From: Mnemiopsis leidyi
Lineage: Eukaryota > Ctenophora > Tentaculata > Lobata > Bolinopsidae
Assembly: GCA_000226015.1 (NCBI GenBank)
Contig: JH152721.1
Coordinates: 56,897-115,127, forward strand
DNA: 58,231 nt
Direction of reading: 5' to 3'
This document shows positions 46,890 through 58,231 of this stretch, piece by piece. The position numbers and the translations under genes were made by a program. Numbering within the stretch: position 1 is the stretch's first letter; the number at the start of each line of letters is the position of its first letter. The notes under the pieces were generated by a model. The model worked only from the letters and a program-made list of their open reading frames with translations, was not told the DNA's origin and made no database searches.

Positions 46890-47058
46890 TTGACGAGATT
46901 ATATCCGTCTAACGTCTAAGTTAACGTTCAGCTTTAGCTGCGTGAGTCTTGTCGCGCCGTCGCGGTGATACCCGACTCACGCAGCTAAAGCTGAACGTTT
47001 CGTTAGAACGTTAGACGGATATCATCTCGTCAACGTGAGTCGGGTATCACCGCGACAA
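46890..47058 (+). mobile_element. Family B micro-transposon interrupted by another family B copy
   Basis: The outer element runs from TTGACGAGATTATATCCG to GGTATCACCGCGACAA, with 8-bp duplications gcgctggt (46882-46889 and 47059-47066). It is split by the inverted copy 46949-47033. Without that insert it is about 76 bp. Confidence 0.85.
46949..47033 (-). mobile_element. Family B micro-transposon nested in family B
   Basis: 85 bp, TTGTCGCGCC...ATCATCTCGTCAA, inserted in opposite orientation with 8-bp duplications cgtgagtc (46941-46948 and 47034-47041). The pair now forms a large hairpin. Confidence 0.85.
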
Positions 47059-47182
47059 GCGCTGGTCTGCTCACAGTTACTGCTGGCGCAGTACGTGAAG
47101 CTAATAAGTCTGAAGTCGAGCGCGAGTGGGGTTATCGGGTATCATTTCGTCAATCAACACGATGTGAATGGCGCATATAATG

Positions 47183-47366
47183 TTGACGAGATTATATCCG
47201 TTTACCGTTCTAACGAAACGTTCAGCTTTGAGCTGCGAGAGTCGGGTATCACCGTGACTAATTTAATGTTGTCGTGGTGATACAATTACATGATACCCGA
47301 CCCTCGCAGCTCAAAGCTGAAAGCTGAACGTTTCGCTAAAACAGTAGACGGACATAATCTCGTCGA
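47183..47366. mobile_element. Family B fold-back element
   Basis: 184 bp made of two family B copies head to head. The left arm begins TTGACGAGATTATATCCG; the right arm ends GACATAATCTCGTCGA. Flanking 8-bp duplications atataatg (47175-47182 and 47367-47374) show it as a single insertion with long inverted repeats. Confidence 0.8.
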
Positions 47367-47589
47367 ATATAATGAAAAAACATGCTATTTGAGAAAATCG
47401 CAACGAGTAAGTTATTAATCTATAATTTAACATAAACCATTCCAATCGTTCTCATAATAATATGCCATTCATCTTATCTGAAGGTGGGACGCTCAACTAA
47501 TTACTTTCAGTTCGTTCAATTAATAAAATTAATCATAATGGAATGATGCATCAATATTCATGATAATGATTTCTACTTTTTACTTATGT

Positions 47590-47669
47590 TTGACGAGATG
47601 ATATCCGTCTACCGTTCTAACGAACGATCGTTCAGCTTCAGCTGCGTGAGTCGGGTATCACCGCGACAA
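47590..47669 (+). mobile_element. Family B micro-transposon
   Basis: 80 bp, TTGACGAGATGATATCCG...GGTATCACCGCGACAA. The flanks acttatgt and actaatgt are 8-bp duplications with one mismatch. Confidence 0.8.
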
Positions 47670-48222
47670 ACTAATGTTTACTCATAACTTTCAATAAAAT
47701 TTTAAATTTCATCGGAAAAGTACGAATACAATCTCTTTAATATAGCAATAGCATAGTAAAAAATGCTGCATGAAGTCTTGAAGTTTTTAGTGTTACCGGG
47801 CGCTGCAGGGCTCTCATTACGGTCCCCTCCGATCAACAAAGACTGTTTTCCCCAGGGAATGAAGTTGATGATTTACGAATTATAACCTTTCGATGATCAT
47901 CCAATTAGAGAGCATTTTCTTGCGGTTAGCAAAAACCATAGTGATGATCACCGTAATAACCACAACAACCGGTTTAAGTCGCAAAATAATTACAAATGCA
48001 AAAACTCGTTTTCTGTACATTTTAAAATCCACATCATCTCAATATGAAAGCTGCTAACTTGCAACTAGGCTTTTAAGGCACATAGAATAGTATATAAATA
48101 TCTACATTATATAAACGTGGTTGAAAGAAACGTTATTTACAAAACTCTACAAATATACAACTGTAAACAAGCGACTTCTGATTTTATCTTGCAGCTATAA
48201 ATGCTAGACCTAGTATAAAAAG
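47670..48222. other. Downstream of the dynein gene, no gene seen
   Basis: AT-rich, with one fragment of the GC-rich repeat (ttaccgggcgctgcagggctc near 47794). This is the 3' flank of the dynein heavy chain; no minus-strand AATAAA is obvious. Confidence 0.4.
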
Positions 48223-51200
48223 TTAATCATCAAGCTGGCACAAAAGAGCGAGTCCTCTCAATACCCAATGCATTTCAGGTTTATCGGAGCTAAGTCTCAT
48301 GTCGATGACAAAGTTGGTTGAGTGACCGGTAGTGGACAACACTCCTCTTCTCTCGCTTGTCTTATACACAGGACACCAGTAGATGGGGCGGTCGGGGATA
48401 TCCACTTTCTTCATCGGGTTCATCAGGATCATCGGCATTGTGTCGAATAGGACCTTTGGTGTCGACTCCGCGAACACGTTTTTCTCGCGGTCCCAACGGG
48501 CACCATCCACAAAGAGACCATTCACGTACGCTCCTGCAATTGACATACATTTAAAGTTTGTTTTTCAATACGAGTCATTTTAGGTTTGAACGATTTTTGA
48601 AGAATTATATAGTCAAAGTCAAACTCATAGTCATAAATGAGTAATAAATTTATCGTGAAAACTAAAATGTACATCAACTAAGTTTTTCTTACATCTTACA
48701 AAAGAAGCACTTTTGCTAACAATAGCAAGCTTAGTATGTAGGATAAATGACTAACACGGTGAAATTTGAAAATAGAAAAAAGAACAGCGACGGTGCGGCA
48801 AGAAAAATCGATAAGCAGATAGTGAAATTCCTGCACTGCGTGCATGACATCCACACATCGATTTAAACTGACTCTAAAACTTTCCTAAGGCTCTAGAACG
48901 ATCACTTACCGTCCTCGGGCGGCTTTGTAGTGTCGCAGTCTTCAGGCATGACTTCGTAATCAAAGGCGAGTGTATCAATCGGAATGGTGTATTTTCTCGC
49001 GAAGTTCTGCTTCACACCTGCACGATAAAGTGTTTCAAGCAAAACAGTAGAAATCGGCTATTTGTTTACTATCTAACGTAGAGTAACGAGTTATGCTTAG
49101 GATCATGATCCATTGCGAAAGATTTGATGGATGATTAAGCGAAATATCATATCAAGAAGAATTAATCATGATATCAATCGTACCAGTGATGAAAGCTTGA
49201 GTGAAGTAGAAACCAGAGACCCAGAAAACATTTGGGACACCGTCGTCATACCAATCTTGCAGGAACTGTAAACGCTGGATCAGATCGTTGACGTAAGATC
49301 CAAGAGGCTTGAGGGATGGGTATGATTTACCCATCCACAACTCAGGGATTTTACCGTTTATAACAGCCGCAGCGACATCTTCGAGTTCTTGGGACATCAC
49401 CACCAATCCCTAATAGTAACAGAGAACTTTGTTTAAATACAACAACAATAGATATATTGATGGCACACTAAAAAAACAAAAAAATTCCTTGGACACGGAG
49501 AAAATGAGTAACATTTCCAAACCTTAATAGCTTTCTGCAAGTTAATGAGAGAAGACCGCACACATTCAGTCAGTACGTTAAACCGGCCCATCTCCTGAAC
49601 AAGGACGGTGTTCATACTCTGTTTGTAAGCGGTCGGGTATTTACGTAGAGCTGCCTCTGTGTCGAAGTTCTTGGGAAGTTTAGCGATGATACCTCCAGAC
49701 ACCTCGTGTAGCATTTCATCCTTGTCTCCAGCTCCTCCGCCACCACCCTGAACATAGATTGTGTTCAACATGGAATTTTTTGTTTTTATTTTGAGCATTA
49801 CAATTAGGGCTTCTATATATATATATACTAGGCCAATAATCTTACGTTCAAGGTAGAATCAGGAGAATTTCAGAGACTTGATTTAAAAGAATGGGTTAAC
49901 AAGACTTACAGATCCTTCGGTCAAGAGAATGCTGTCGAACAACATACTGGTTTCTTTTTGATCCTTGGTTATATCGGCATTGGAGTGCATATTAAAGACC
50001 TCAGGTTTAGTCAAAATTGGCAGACTCTTGATGTACTCCAGATACGAGTCGTAATCTCCGTCTTTGGGAGCGAAATATTTGCCACTTTCGGAGAACTTAT
50101 AGTCGGCATTGTTGACGATGTCCTGGTTGTAGAACTTCTCCAGAATTCCTATGATGACACGTCTATCGTGACTGTCAGTCACCCGACCTCCGTAGTTACA
50201 TTCTCCAGTCAGATAGCTGATAGCATCTATGGGTAGCTCCTGAATGAATATAAGGTAGTTTGTTATTGGCAAGTTAAACATGCTCAAGTCATGTTGCCCT
50301 ACAAAAAGCGTCAATTTACCCAAAAAAAATTGTAATCGAGAATATCAACAAAAAACTTTGAAGTTTCACAACACAACAACCACCTCCCTTTACCTCGTAC
50401 TGGTTGAGGAACATACGAAGTTGCTTTACACTGATACGCAGATCTGTCTCGTTAAACTCGTAGGGGATGTTCCAGCCGAGAGGACCGAACTGTCTCCGCT
50501 CCTGGACTGTGGCGTGGAAGAAACACAGACCGAACAGCAGCTTCTTGAACGCAGCCGGCTGCTTACACGAGTTGAAGAACTCAGAATCACAGATCGGATC
50601 AGCCAGATAGGATCTGACCAAGTTCATTTTGAGACCCTTGGGTGGTTCGTTTGTCATTTTCACACCGTTTTGTAGGATTGGAACAGGGAAATGAGGAGAA
50701 GGATAACTTGTCAGCCACAACCTGAAATAAACATATTGTGTTTAAGAAATAGAGACTTGCGACAAATGTAATTTCACCCGAACATGACTGGCAACGGCAT
50801 TTGAGTACCAAAAATCAAAATCAGTGTGTCCACGTTTTACCTCAGCATATATAGCTTGATTATATATATGAATTAGAAAACATTTTTGGGGCTAGAAATG
50901 GAAACCTGAAATCCGAGTGTGTACTATCAGGCACCAAATCAGCGCAGATCTTTTCTAGGGTGGGCATCCAAGAAACTGAAAGATGGCAGTTCTGAAGCAC
51001 CACCCACGTTCCTTGTTTAACAGCGTTCTCCAGCATCTTCACAGCTATAGGTCCTTGACCTTGACCAAGTGAGAGAGAGGCAAGTTTGGAACCTCCAAAA
51101 CCCTGTTAGGAGTTTTCATTAAGTTTTTAAAACAATTAACTTGATAGCTACTCAACAGCTTGTACAAAGTTATCTTAATCGTTAAGTTCACATAATTTCG

Positions 51201-54200
51201 CCTGAAAACGTCCATTATCTAACCGACTATCCCAGAATAAACTTACTTGATCATCAGCGAACTTAAGAAGAGCGACCATGGGATCAGCGCCTGGAGACAA
51301 GACAAAGATGAGTGGTGTAGTGTTGGTCGAATCAGAGTAAGATCCAGGCAGATCAAACGGAGGAGGCTCAATGTAGACCGGTCCCAGGTTGTTCTTAACG
51401 AAGCTCTGCACGAAGGGTGTGATCTTGTCTGGACGGAGACACCTGATCACGACCATCTTCTGGAACTCGGATAGTCCCTCCTCCCATTTGCCGGGAAGTG
51501 GAACTTCCATAGGGTCGGAACTGTCGTACAACTTCTTCCATCCTTCTTCGTCTGTTGCGACATGCTGTCTGAGCCCCTCAAACGCCTGCGAAATGAAATG
51601 TTTTATGTAACTTCTTCAGAGTTTAAACACGTAAAAAGTCTATAATTAGCAGGATATCCGCGTTTTACGCAGAAATTTCCGCAATATAAGGTCACAGTTT
51701 TAAGTTACTGAAACTAGCGATGCAGTATCATATTTGCAGGTACCCCTCGCCTGAATCCCCATGGGTTGTCTGACTTTATCCGACCCTCATTCGAATCGAG
51801 AATAAAATGACGGGACGCTGCTGTACAACCCCATGGGGTATGGTAAAATGATAAATTTTCTACGCAATCGCTGCATTTGTAATCCCCCTATGAGGCTCGA
51901 AAGAATTCAGCCCTATACGAATCTTTTGTTTTATATGGCACACTAGTAAAATTGAACAAAAAGGCGCAATTACGGTCTTTGTTCGTCAGCCAGTCTCGAA
52001 TCCTTAGATAAGAAAATAATGTTTTGTCAAGCTAAGTTTGTTGTGCTAGTTTTATTTTTAAGACTTCGAGTATAGTTCGCTTAAATGTACAGCACACTGA
52101 TCACCAATTAGTTGTCAATGATTAGACATAGGCTGTAATGAAAAGGACGAAAATGACATGCATCACGATGATCACCAGGATTTAGAACTGGTCAGAGTAT
52201 ATAACTTTTAACTTCTTACTTTCTTTTTCGACGGTGTAATAAGCATATAATCCAACCCTCCGTCTTGACTTTTTCGAGGAAATTTTAATGCTTAGAAATA
52301 GAATGACAGCAGAATAAGCAATTGATTTAAGATGGTTAAAGTTTTTCAGCCATATAAGTTAAGAGGCTGGAGGAACTTATCTTCCAGGCTCTGGAATATT
52401 CAAACAGTCTGGCTGGCACGACATGGAAATGTGTAAAATATGTGGTTATTCAGGCACCCTGGCTATGCTGCTTATCATTTTGTTTCAACGGTATTGATCT
52501 ACAAATATTGTCAAACAAATCAGGTTCAAGGTAATTTGGGTTCTAGAAAGGCATAAAACTTAAGCATAAACTTAACTGTTGTCAAGAAAAAAGTTGTATA
52601 TTTTACAGGATTGGAATAAAATAAACTGCAAATTATATCAAAATTGGTGGTTCAGTAGATCTAGAAACCATGCGCCGAATTGTGGATTAGTGATTTGTCC
52701 GGAGGACGGGCACTAAGCTAGTTATTTTGAATCTTTGTCCAACATCATAAGTTGAACTGAAGAAATTCCCAATGATAAAATTGCAGGTAAGCGTCGAGAA
52801 TTCCATTAAACCAATTTAAATGTCAACGACTTTCAGACAAACACTGACCTTTATATCAGAAAGTCGAGTGATCTCGTCCCACGCCTTGATCGGCATCCAG
52901 GTGTAGGGGTTCTTGTGAGGGTTGTCCAGTCCGACACCTCCCGTCAGGAGGAATCTCCACTCTTCATCGTCTGTAAATAACAACCGTCAGTTCTGAGACA
53001 TGGCAATCATACTATTTTCAAAAGTTTTGTCAGTTTTTTGAGTTTAGTTCAGTTAATGAAACCAGTTCAATAGAAAAAAGTGGGTTTTGCAACAAAAATT
53101 ATCAGCGAAACCTATTTCAAAGTCTTAATCACTCACTCATGTTTCCTTTGTTCTTCATGATGTTACAGCACATCAGGAAGGAGAAAAGAAGCTTGTCTTT
53201 CTCGAAGAGAGATCTACAGATATTTCTGTACAACAACTCCGTGAAGTAGTCTGTCAGTAGCACCAAACGTTTAGCGATATCATCGTTAGGTTCAGAGTTG
53301 TCGATGGCATTGATAAAGAGATTGATATACCATGGAAGTGAATACTGGTACATGGGATCTATTGCAGCCAGATCCGAAATCGTGAAGAAGAGGACAGAAG
53401 AGTGAATGGCGATGGGCAGGTATTCCTGTCGAGTTTCGTTGATCTTCTTCTCGGTGACCGCGGCTATTTCTTGCTTTTCTGAGATCTCGTTAGCGAGCAC
53501 TTTAGAGGAACTCAAAACTTGAATAGCAGTTTCGTCCTCCAGGATGTTACCCTCAGAACTGGAAAGAACTTCCAGAATCTTGTCTTCAATTTCTTTGAGC
53601 TGTTTCTGGTTGTTTGCAGACTGGACGATCAGCTCATTTCTCTCTTCCTCCAGCTCTGGCTTCTCTCGAGCCACAACGATTCCAAGCAACTGATCTTCCA
53701 AACCCTCGGGAGTGATCATGAAGTTGAGGAGAGTAACTTTGACAGACGTTTCGGGGAGATAGTGGGGGTTTCTCAGTTTCGTAGTGATGTAGAACCTAAA
53801 GTCACGTGAGTACTCGATGGTAGCATCACCAAGTCTAATGCAGATGGCACCACCTTGTTTGAAGGTCTGTTTTAGTAAAATTGGCTCCAAAAGCGGATCC
53901 AATTCTTCGCCAACATCTTCTAAAAGAACCTGAAAAGAGTTTTTTGTCAAAGCAATATAAAGTTTGTACATACGTCTCACAAAAACATATAATAAAATAA
54001 GATGAAAGAGGTGTGTTTCCTCCACTGTGATGAAAAGGTCAATTTTCGACGACTACAGAAGATGTGCGAACAAAGCCGAAGCATTTACCGGTGTGCCGAA
54101 CTGAATGCAATTCTCGAGCGTTCTAACGTAGTCCGCATCTGTCAACTTTATAGTGTGGAGGTTAGCAGCTTTTTCTAGATTCTTAATCCATTTGTTGGCT

Positions 54201-57200
54201 TGTCCTTGAGGATCAATCATAAGCGGCCAACGTCGCGAATTGGTGATGACGATAGCGTTTTCCACGGAGAAATTGTCCGTTGGAAGAGCGAATATGTTCC
54301 ATGACCGGATCTTCACAGGATCACCAAGTGTGCTGATGACAGAGAAGTCGTCAGCACAAGGCAGGTTGATATCAGTACATGCTTTCAGCCAATCTTTAAC
54401 CTGAACCTCTCTGTAGACAGAGGTGAAGGCACCAAGGTAAGCCACCACACCGGACGAAACCAGAACATCACCAGTAAGATTAATGTATTGTTCAGCAAGT
54501 TCGGCGGCAGCGGTCTGCCAACGATCCTGCTCACCTCCCAATCCGCCGATGAGTTTCTCCGCTCGGTTCAACTTCTTCGTACACATGTCAACTTGGACCT
54601 CCAAGTCTTCTTTCTTCTTTGTGTTCTCCTCAAACTTGTCCCTCAAGCTCTGCAGCTTGTCCTGGACTTCTTTCAGCATAGCTCGCTTAGCATTTAGCGA
54701 TTTTTGAGCCTCGGCAAATTTGCTCTCGGCGATCGCAAGAGCGGCTTTCTTGGGTGCAACAACCTTTGCTACCCTGTCGTAGGCTTCGATAGCACGGACC
54801 CACTTACACAGACCTTCAGCAGCATTGGAAGCCTGTCGGATCTTTTCAGGGACGAATTCAGGATTAGGAATGTAAGTGTTTCTAATCTTCTTGATGATTG
54901 GTGGCGAGACGTTATCCTTGTCATATTCCCTCAAACTTTGCAAGAACTTCATGTCTCCGAGCACCTTTTGAGACGGCTTCCAGAAATCATCCACCTTTTT
55001 GCCAGTGGCTGGATCGTTAACTCTCTCGGGTTTAATGCCCTTGAGAATACAAACAGCCTCCATAACAAGTCTTACGCCGGGAGGTGGAGATTTCATACTT
55101 TTCACGATGGTAATGTCGGAGGGAGTGAGAGTGTTCAAGGCCGCCAGGGCAGCTTCCAGAATTGGGATAGCCTCAGCTAAGTCGGCGTCACATTCGTCCT
55201 TGATGCCTTTAGCAACTGCAGCTTGCTCATTTGCTACAACCTCTTCTGCCTTTACGATCTTTTCAGTTTTTGCTACTTCGATAGAATCTCTTTCGATGAC
55301 AACCATTATTTCGTCAACTTCTTTGCTAGCTACCACAAGCTGAGGTTGAAGAGCCTTGAGGTCCAGTTGCATCTGAGACACCTGAGATCTGGCAGAGTCC
55401 AGTTTCTCCAACCCAACAGTGTACCTCTTTTTCTGATAGGCCACCTTGTCTCGGCACTTTCCGAGCAGGTTCTTGTAAGTGTAAATAAGTTCCAAGTAGG
55501 ATGTAGGGGTTACATAGTTGTGTCGACCCAGTTCTCGCTCGAACTTCTCTGACAACATCCTGGTACTTTCGTGGAAGTTCTTACAAAGTTCTACTACTCC
55601 CGTCCTGTGCACGTCAGACAATTCAACATCCTCCAGGAACCTCTGAGCAACAATCTCCAGAGCGTCTTCAGGCCAAGCTTGGAACCAATCGATAGTACAG
55701 CAATTCACAAGAGAGGGGAACTTCCTGAGCCGGGCCCTGAAGGCACCACCGATAGGACTCATCGCGAGGACAATATGAAGTTGATCTCGAACACGGTCGA
55801 TAAACATGTTGAATAGACCAAGCGGTGTACCGTCAGTTTGCTTGGATTTGTCTCTCGTCCTGGAATATATCAAGTGATTCAAATGAAAACGATATGTGAA
55901 GAATATTTTAGTTGGCTAAAAGATGTTTGAACACAAAATAGTGCCATATAATCGAAATAAAAAGATACGCAGGTATGAAGACTAACTTGTCTATTTTCCT
56001 CATGGCATCTTGGATTTCTTGTTTCTCGTCTTGAGGGAAGATGTTTGGTACCTCACCAGCATTCAGCAAGTTGTTGATGTCTTCCAAGAAGTTCTCTTCC
56101 TTGATCTGTGTGTCGGTAAATAGGAAGCATGAATGTGTTTCACTTTCAGCGCTCTTCCGTAGAATTCTCTTCAAGTCTTCCCTCCATTCAACCGAGGTGT
56201 AACCTTTACCGATTTCAACCTAAATGAAACGAAATTATTTAGAACTAGCAGCTGAGCAGCAGCCAGCACCTAAGCTAAGATAATATACGTTATTTTCGGT
56301 AAATAAGTTATTTTCAGTACCTTATTTTCAGTATCTTATTTTCAGTATCTTATTTTCAATATCTCAATTTTTCAGTAATCAGTATCTTACTTTAAGTACC
56401 TTATTTTCAGTACCTTATTTTCAGTATCTTATTTTCAGTATCTTATTTTCTGTGTCTTATTTTCTGTATCTCATTTTCTGTATCTTATTTTCAGTAATCA
56501 GTATCTTACTTTAAGTACCTTATTTTCAGTATCTTACTTTAAGCACCTTACTTTCTGTATATTATTTTCTGTATCTTATTTTCTGTATCTTACTTTCTAG
56601 TTCTACACGTATTCTAATGTCGATCCTAGAAAATGGCCTACCTGGAAGAGGACATAGTCGGCCATGTAAGCAGCGAGTCTAGTCAGAGACTGTCTTCCAG
56701 AACCACCAACACCCACTAACAGAGCATGAGATCGAGGTTGCTTCAAGATACGTGAAATACGGGAAACGTGCTCTATGGCAAACCTGAAATTGGGGTTTGT
56801 TACTATTTTTAGCAACTGAGAGCAGATTGCAAACTTAAGAATAACAACTGAATTCATAATTTTTAGTTAAGATATGATAAACCATCATTTATCACGATTC
56901 ACGAGTAAAATGTTTAAAGTAAAACAACTCGATGGATTATCTTTACCTGAACATGACAAGATCCATGGGTTTCTTGCTCATATTGTTGAATTCCTCAAGT
57001 TGACTCTCCACTAAGATCCTGAGTTTTTCAATACTCTTAACCTCGAGATAAGGTTTGGGAAAATCGGCTTTAGGATTTGAGAAATCACAAAACATCAGAG
57101 ATCTAAGATTGTCCTCTACGATCGGCTGGCCATCTTCGGCTAGCGATGAGAACAAAACGTCAAAGTCTCTCTGTAAGCACCGTTGTGTTGTTTCCTTTGT

Positions 57201-57776
57201 AAAGTTAAACAGCCAGTCACGATCCGAATCAGCTACCAGCCTGTCGTAGAAAACTCGGAATACCTCGTGGACCCATAGTCGCCTAAAAGCATCAGTGTCC
57301 TCGATGGAGCCGGTGTTGGAGAGACAACAACCCTGGATAACCCTGGAGAAGTCCCGGAGGTTGAACAAGTAGTGACTTTTCTCTGGGGTAGGCAGGAGGT
57401 TCTTGATGGCACCTTTGTAAACTTGAAGAGTTGCGTTTACAACTGACTGTCCAAGGGTGTTGAACTCGGGCGGGAAGGCTTTGACAGACAAGTGCCAGCT
57501 GATGATGGAGTTGTAAATTGTGGACATGGTGGAATCGTCAAACTCGTTGATGGAGACTAAGTTGAGATGCCGGAGGAATCTGGGGGAGATCTTGTTCCTA
57601 CCACCACCAGCAGGTCCCATCGAACCGATGAATATGGTGTCGACGAGTTTTATTGAGGTACAATCCTTCAAGTCATACCAAGTCCAGTGATCCAGCCATT
57701 GTCTGAGTAACTCAATAGGGGGTTGAGCACCGTACTGTTCTAACAATGGCATGTTCAGATCATCAACGTATATTAC
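48223..57776 (-). CDS. DNAH7: Axonemal inner-arm dynein heavy chain, DNAH7-like (3' part)
   Basis: Fourteen exons in gene order: 57776-56947, 56783-56642, 56219-55987, 55859-54089, 53929-53137, 52970-52849, 51585-51247, 51102-50906, 50721-50394, 50239-49910, 49747-49523, 49409-49184, 49017-48910 and 48533-48223. They give the last 1,984 residues; the family length is about 4,000. The fragment opens in AAA3 (VDDLNMP Walker [10 protein letters not shown] sensor). AAA4 has GVGGSGRQS at about 301-309. The stalk coiled coils with the microtubule-binding tip lie at about 540-860. AAA5 has [11 protein letters not shown], followed by AAA6 and the C-terminal [17 protein letters not shown] and ALLCQLDD. 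Residue matches are closest to DNAH7, but DNAH3 and DNAH12 belong to the same clade. It powers ciliary beating as a single-headed inner-arm motor. Intron 51586-52848 holds a family A insertion. Confidence 0.93.
51766..51828 (+). mobile_element. Family A micro-transposon in dynein intron
   Basis: The smallest complete copy, 63 bp, TTGTCTGACTTTATCC...ACGCTGCTGTACAA with one gaataaaatgacgg unit. Perfect 9-bp duplications ccccatggg flank it (51757-51765 and 51829-51837). Confidence 0.88.
56290..56600. repeat. Degenerate cttattttcagtat minisatellite in dynein intron
   Basis: About 20 imperfect units of 12-14 bp, alternating cagtatc, cagtacc and ctgtatc variants, fill most of the intron 56220-56641. 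On the plus strand each unit resembles a polypyrimidine-AG; the gene lies on the minus strand. Confidence 0.85.
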
Positions 57777-58231
57777 CTGAGAGAAGTTAATAGATATATC
57801 TCTGAGATCTCTCTGAGATATATTTTACAGCGGCGATATTTCTTTCAAACGCCGAATTCCCTACGATGAAGAATATTATCGCACGACTAGAGCGCATTAG
57901 ACCGCGTGACAACCACATGACTATCACGCGCACTTGTCACGTGACCGTGTGTGGACCAATCTGCTTCTAGAAAGCGCGCACATGACTTGCTGCTCTTTCT
58001 CTCTCAGTATATACAGAACATCAAGCAGGCTGTATTATCGCCCTCTCTCAATATCACCTTCTCAAACTTTACCAGGGTGATAATAGAAACCGTTTCTAAT
58101 ATAATTTTCCAAAAACCAATAAATTGGTTGCTCCCTTTGACCGGGGAGAGTCTCTTGGCTGTTCTCTTTTAAAATAAACTGATATTCCGATTAAGCCCGG
58201 GGTAGCAATTAACGTTAACTCCGTCAACTTT
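57777..58231 (-). other. Dynein intron running off the window
   Basis: No exon with dynein similarity was found. Upstream exons (AAA3 P-loop, AAA1-2, linker and tail) must lie beyond the right edge. Confidence 0.6.

Noticed and set aside
54483..55816. Several plus-strand open frames of 70-160 residues
   Set aside because: They are antisense to the long stalk exon of the dynein heavy chain, which carries unmistakable dynein sequence.
56290..56600. CRISPR-like array
   Set aside because: Units are adjacent and degenerate with no unique spacers, in a eukaryotic intron.

Overview
The window is nuclear DNA from an animal. It holds twelve protein-coding genes: eleven complete and one cut by the right edge. 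Ten have GT-AG introns, and most are recognisable one-to-one metazoan orthologues (SEC31, aladin, mitoferrin, a p24 protein, ATG10, an axonemal dynein heavy chain). The sequence is AT-rich, introns are mostly short, and gene density is high. Candidate 3' splice sites lie almost on the start codons. This suggests an invertebrate with spliced-leader trans-splicing. A cnidarian, perhaps a hydrozoan, fits, but the sequence alone does not prove it.

Layout. 1-2130 is a repeat-rich margin with GC-rich fold-back repeats and a decayed LINE reverse transcriptase on the minus strand. 2135-15860 is a compact run of seven plus-strand genes: CLASRP-like SR factor, TMPPE-like metallophosphoesterase, p24/TMED4-9, PhyH-family dioxygenase, ATG10 and two tandem HIG1-domain genes. 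Their intergenic gaps are only 311-641 bp. 15861-22290 has no recognised gene; it holds micro-transposons, a tRNA-derived SINE head, a 808-base assembly gap and C/A-rich minisatellites. 22293-32114 carries three more plus-strand genes: aladin (AAAS), an intronless BTB protein and mitoferrin. 32115-34429 is featureless. 34430-43634 is SEC31 on the minus strand in 25 coding exons. 43635-48222 is a repeat sink with nested micro-transposons, a long TTAC microsatellite and fold-back hairpins. 48223-57776 is the C-terminal half (1,984 residues) of a DNAH7-type inner-arm dynein heavy chain on the minus strand; its 5' part lies beyond the window.

All spliced coding sequences were assembled by hand from reading frame, splice dinucleotides and remembered family conservation. 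Every assembled gene closes in frame. The genes share no single pathway, although several act in membrane traffic (p24, SEC31), mitochondria (mitoferrin, HIG1) or autophagy (ATG10).

Two observations stand out. First, every gene whose 5' end is visible has a plausible splice acceptor AG 1-17 bases before its ATG, and ten consecutive genes share one strand. This is the signature of trans-spliced, possibly polycistronic, transcription. Second, three families of very short elements (about 58-110 bp) share TTG...CAA ends, create 8-9 bp target duplications and have inserted into one another.
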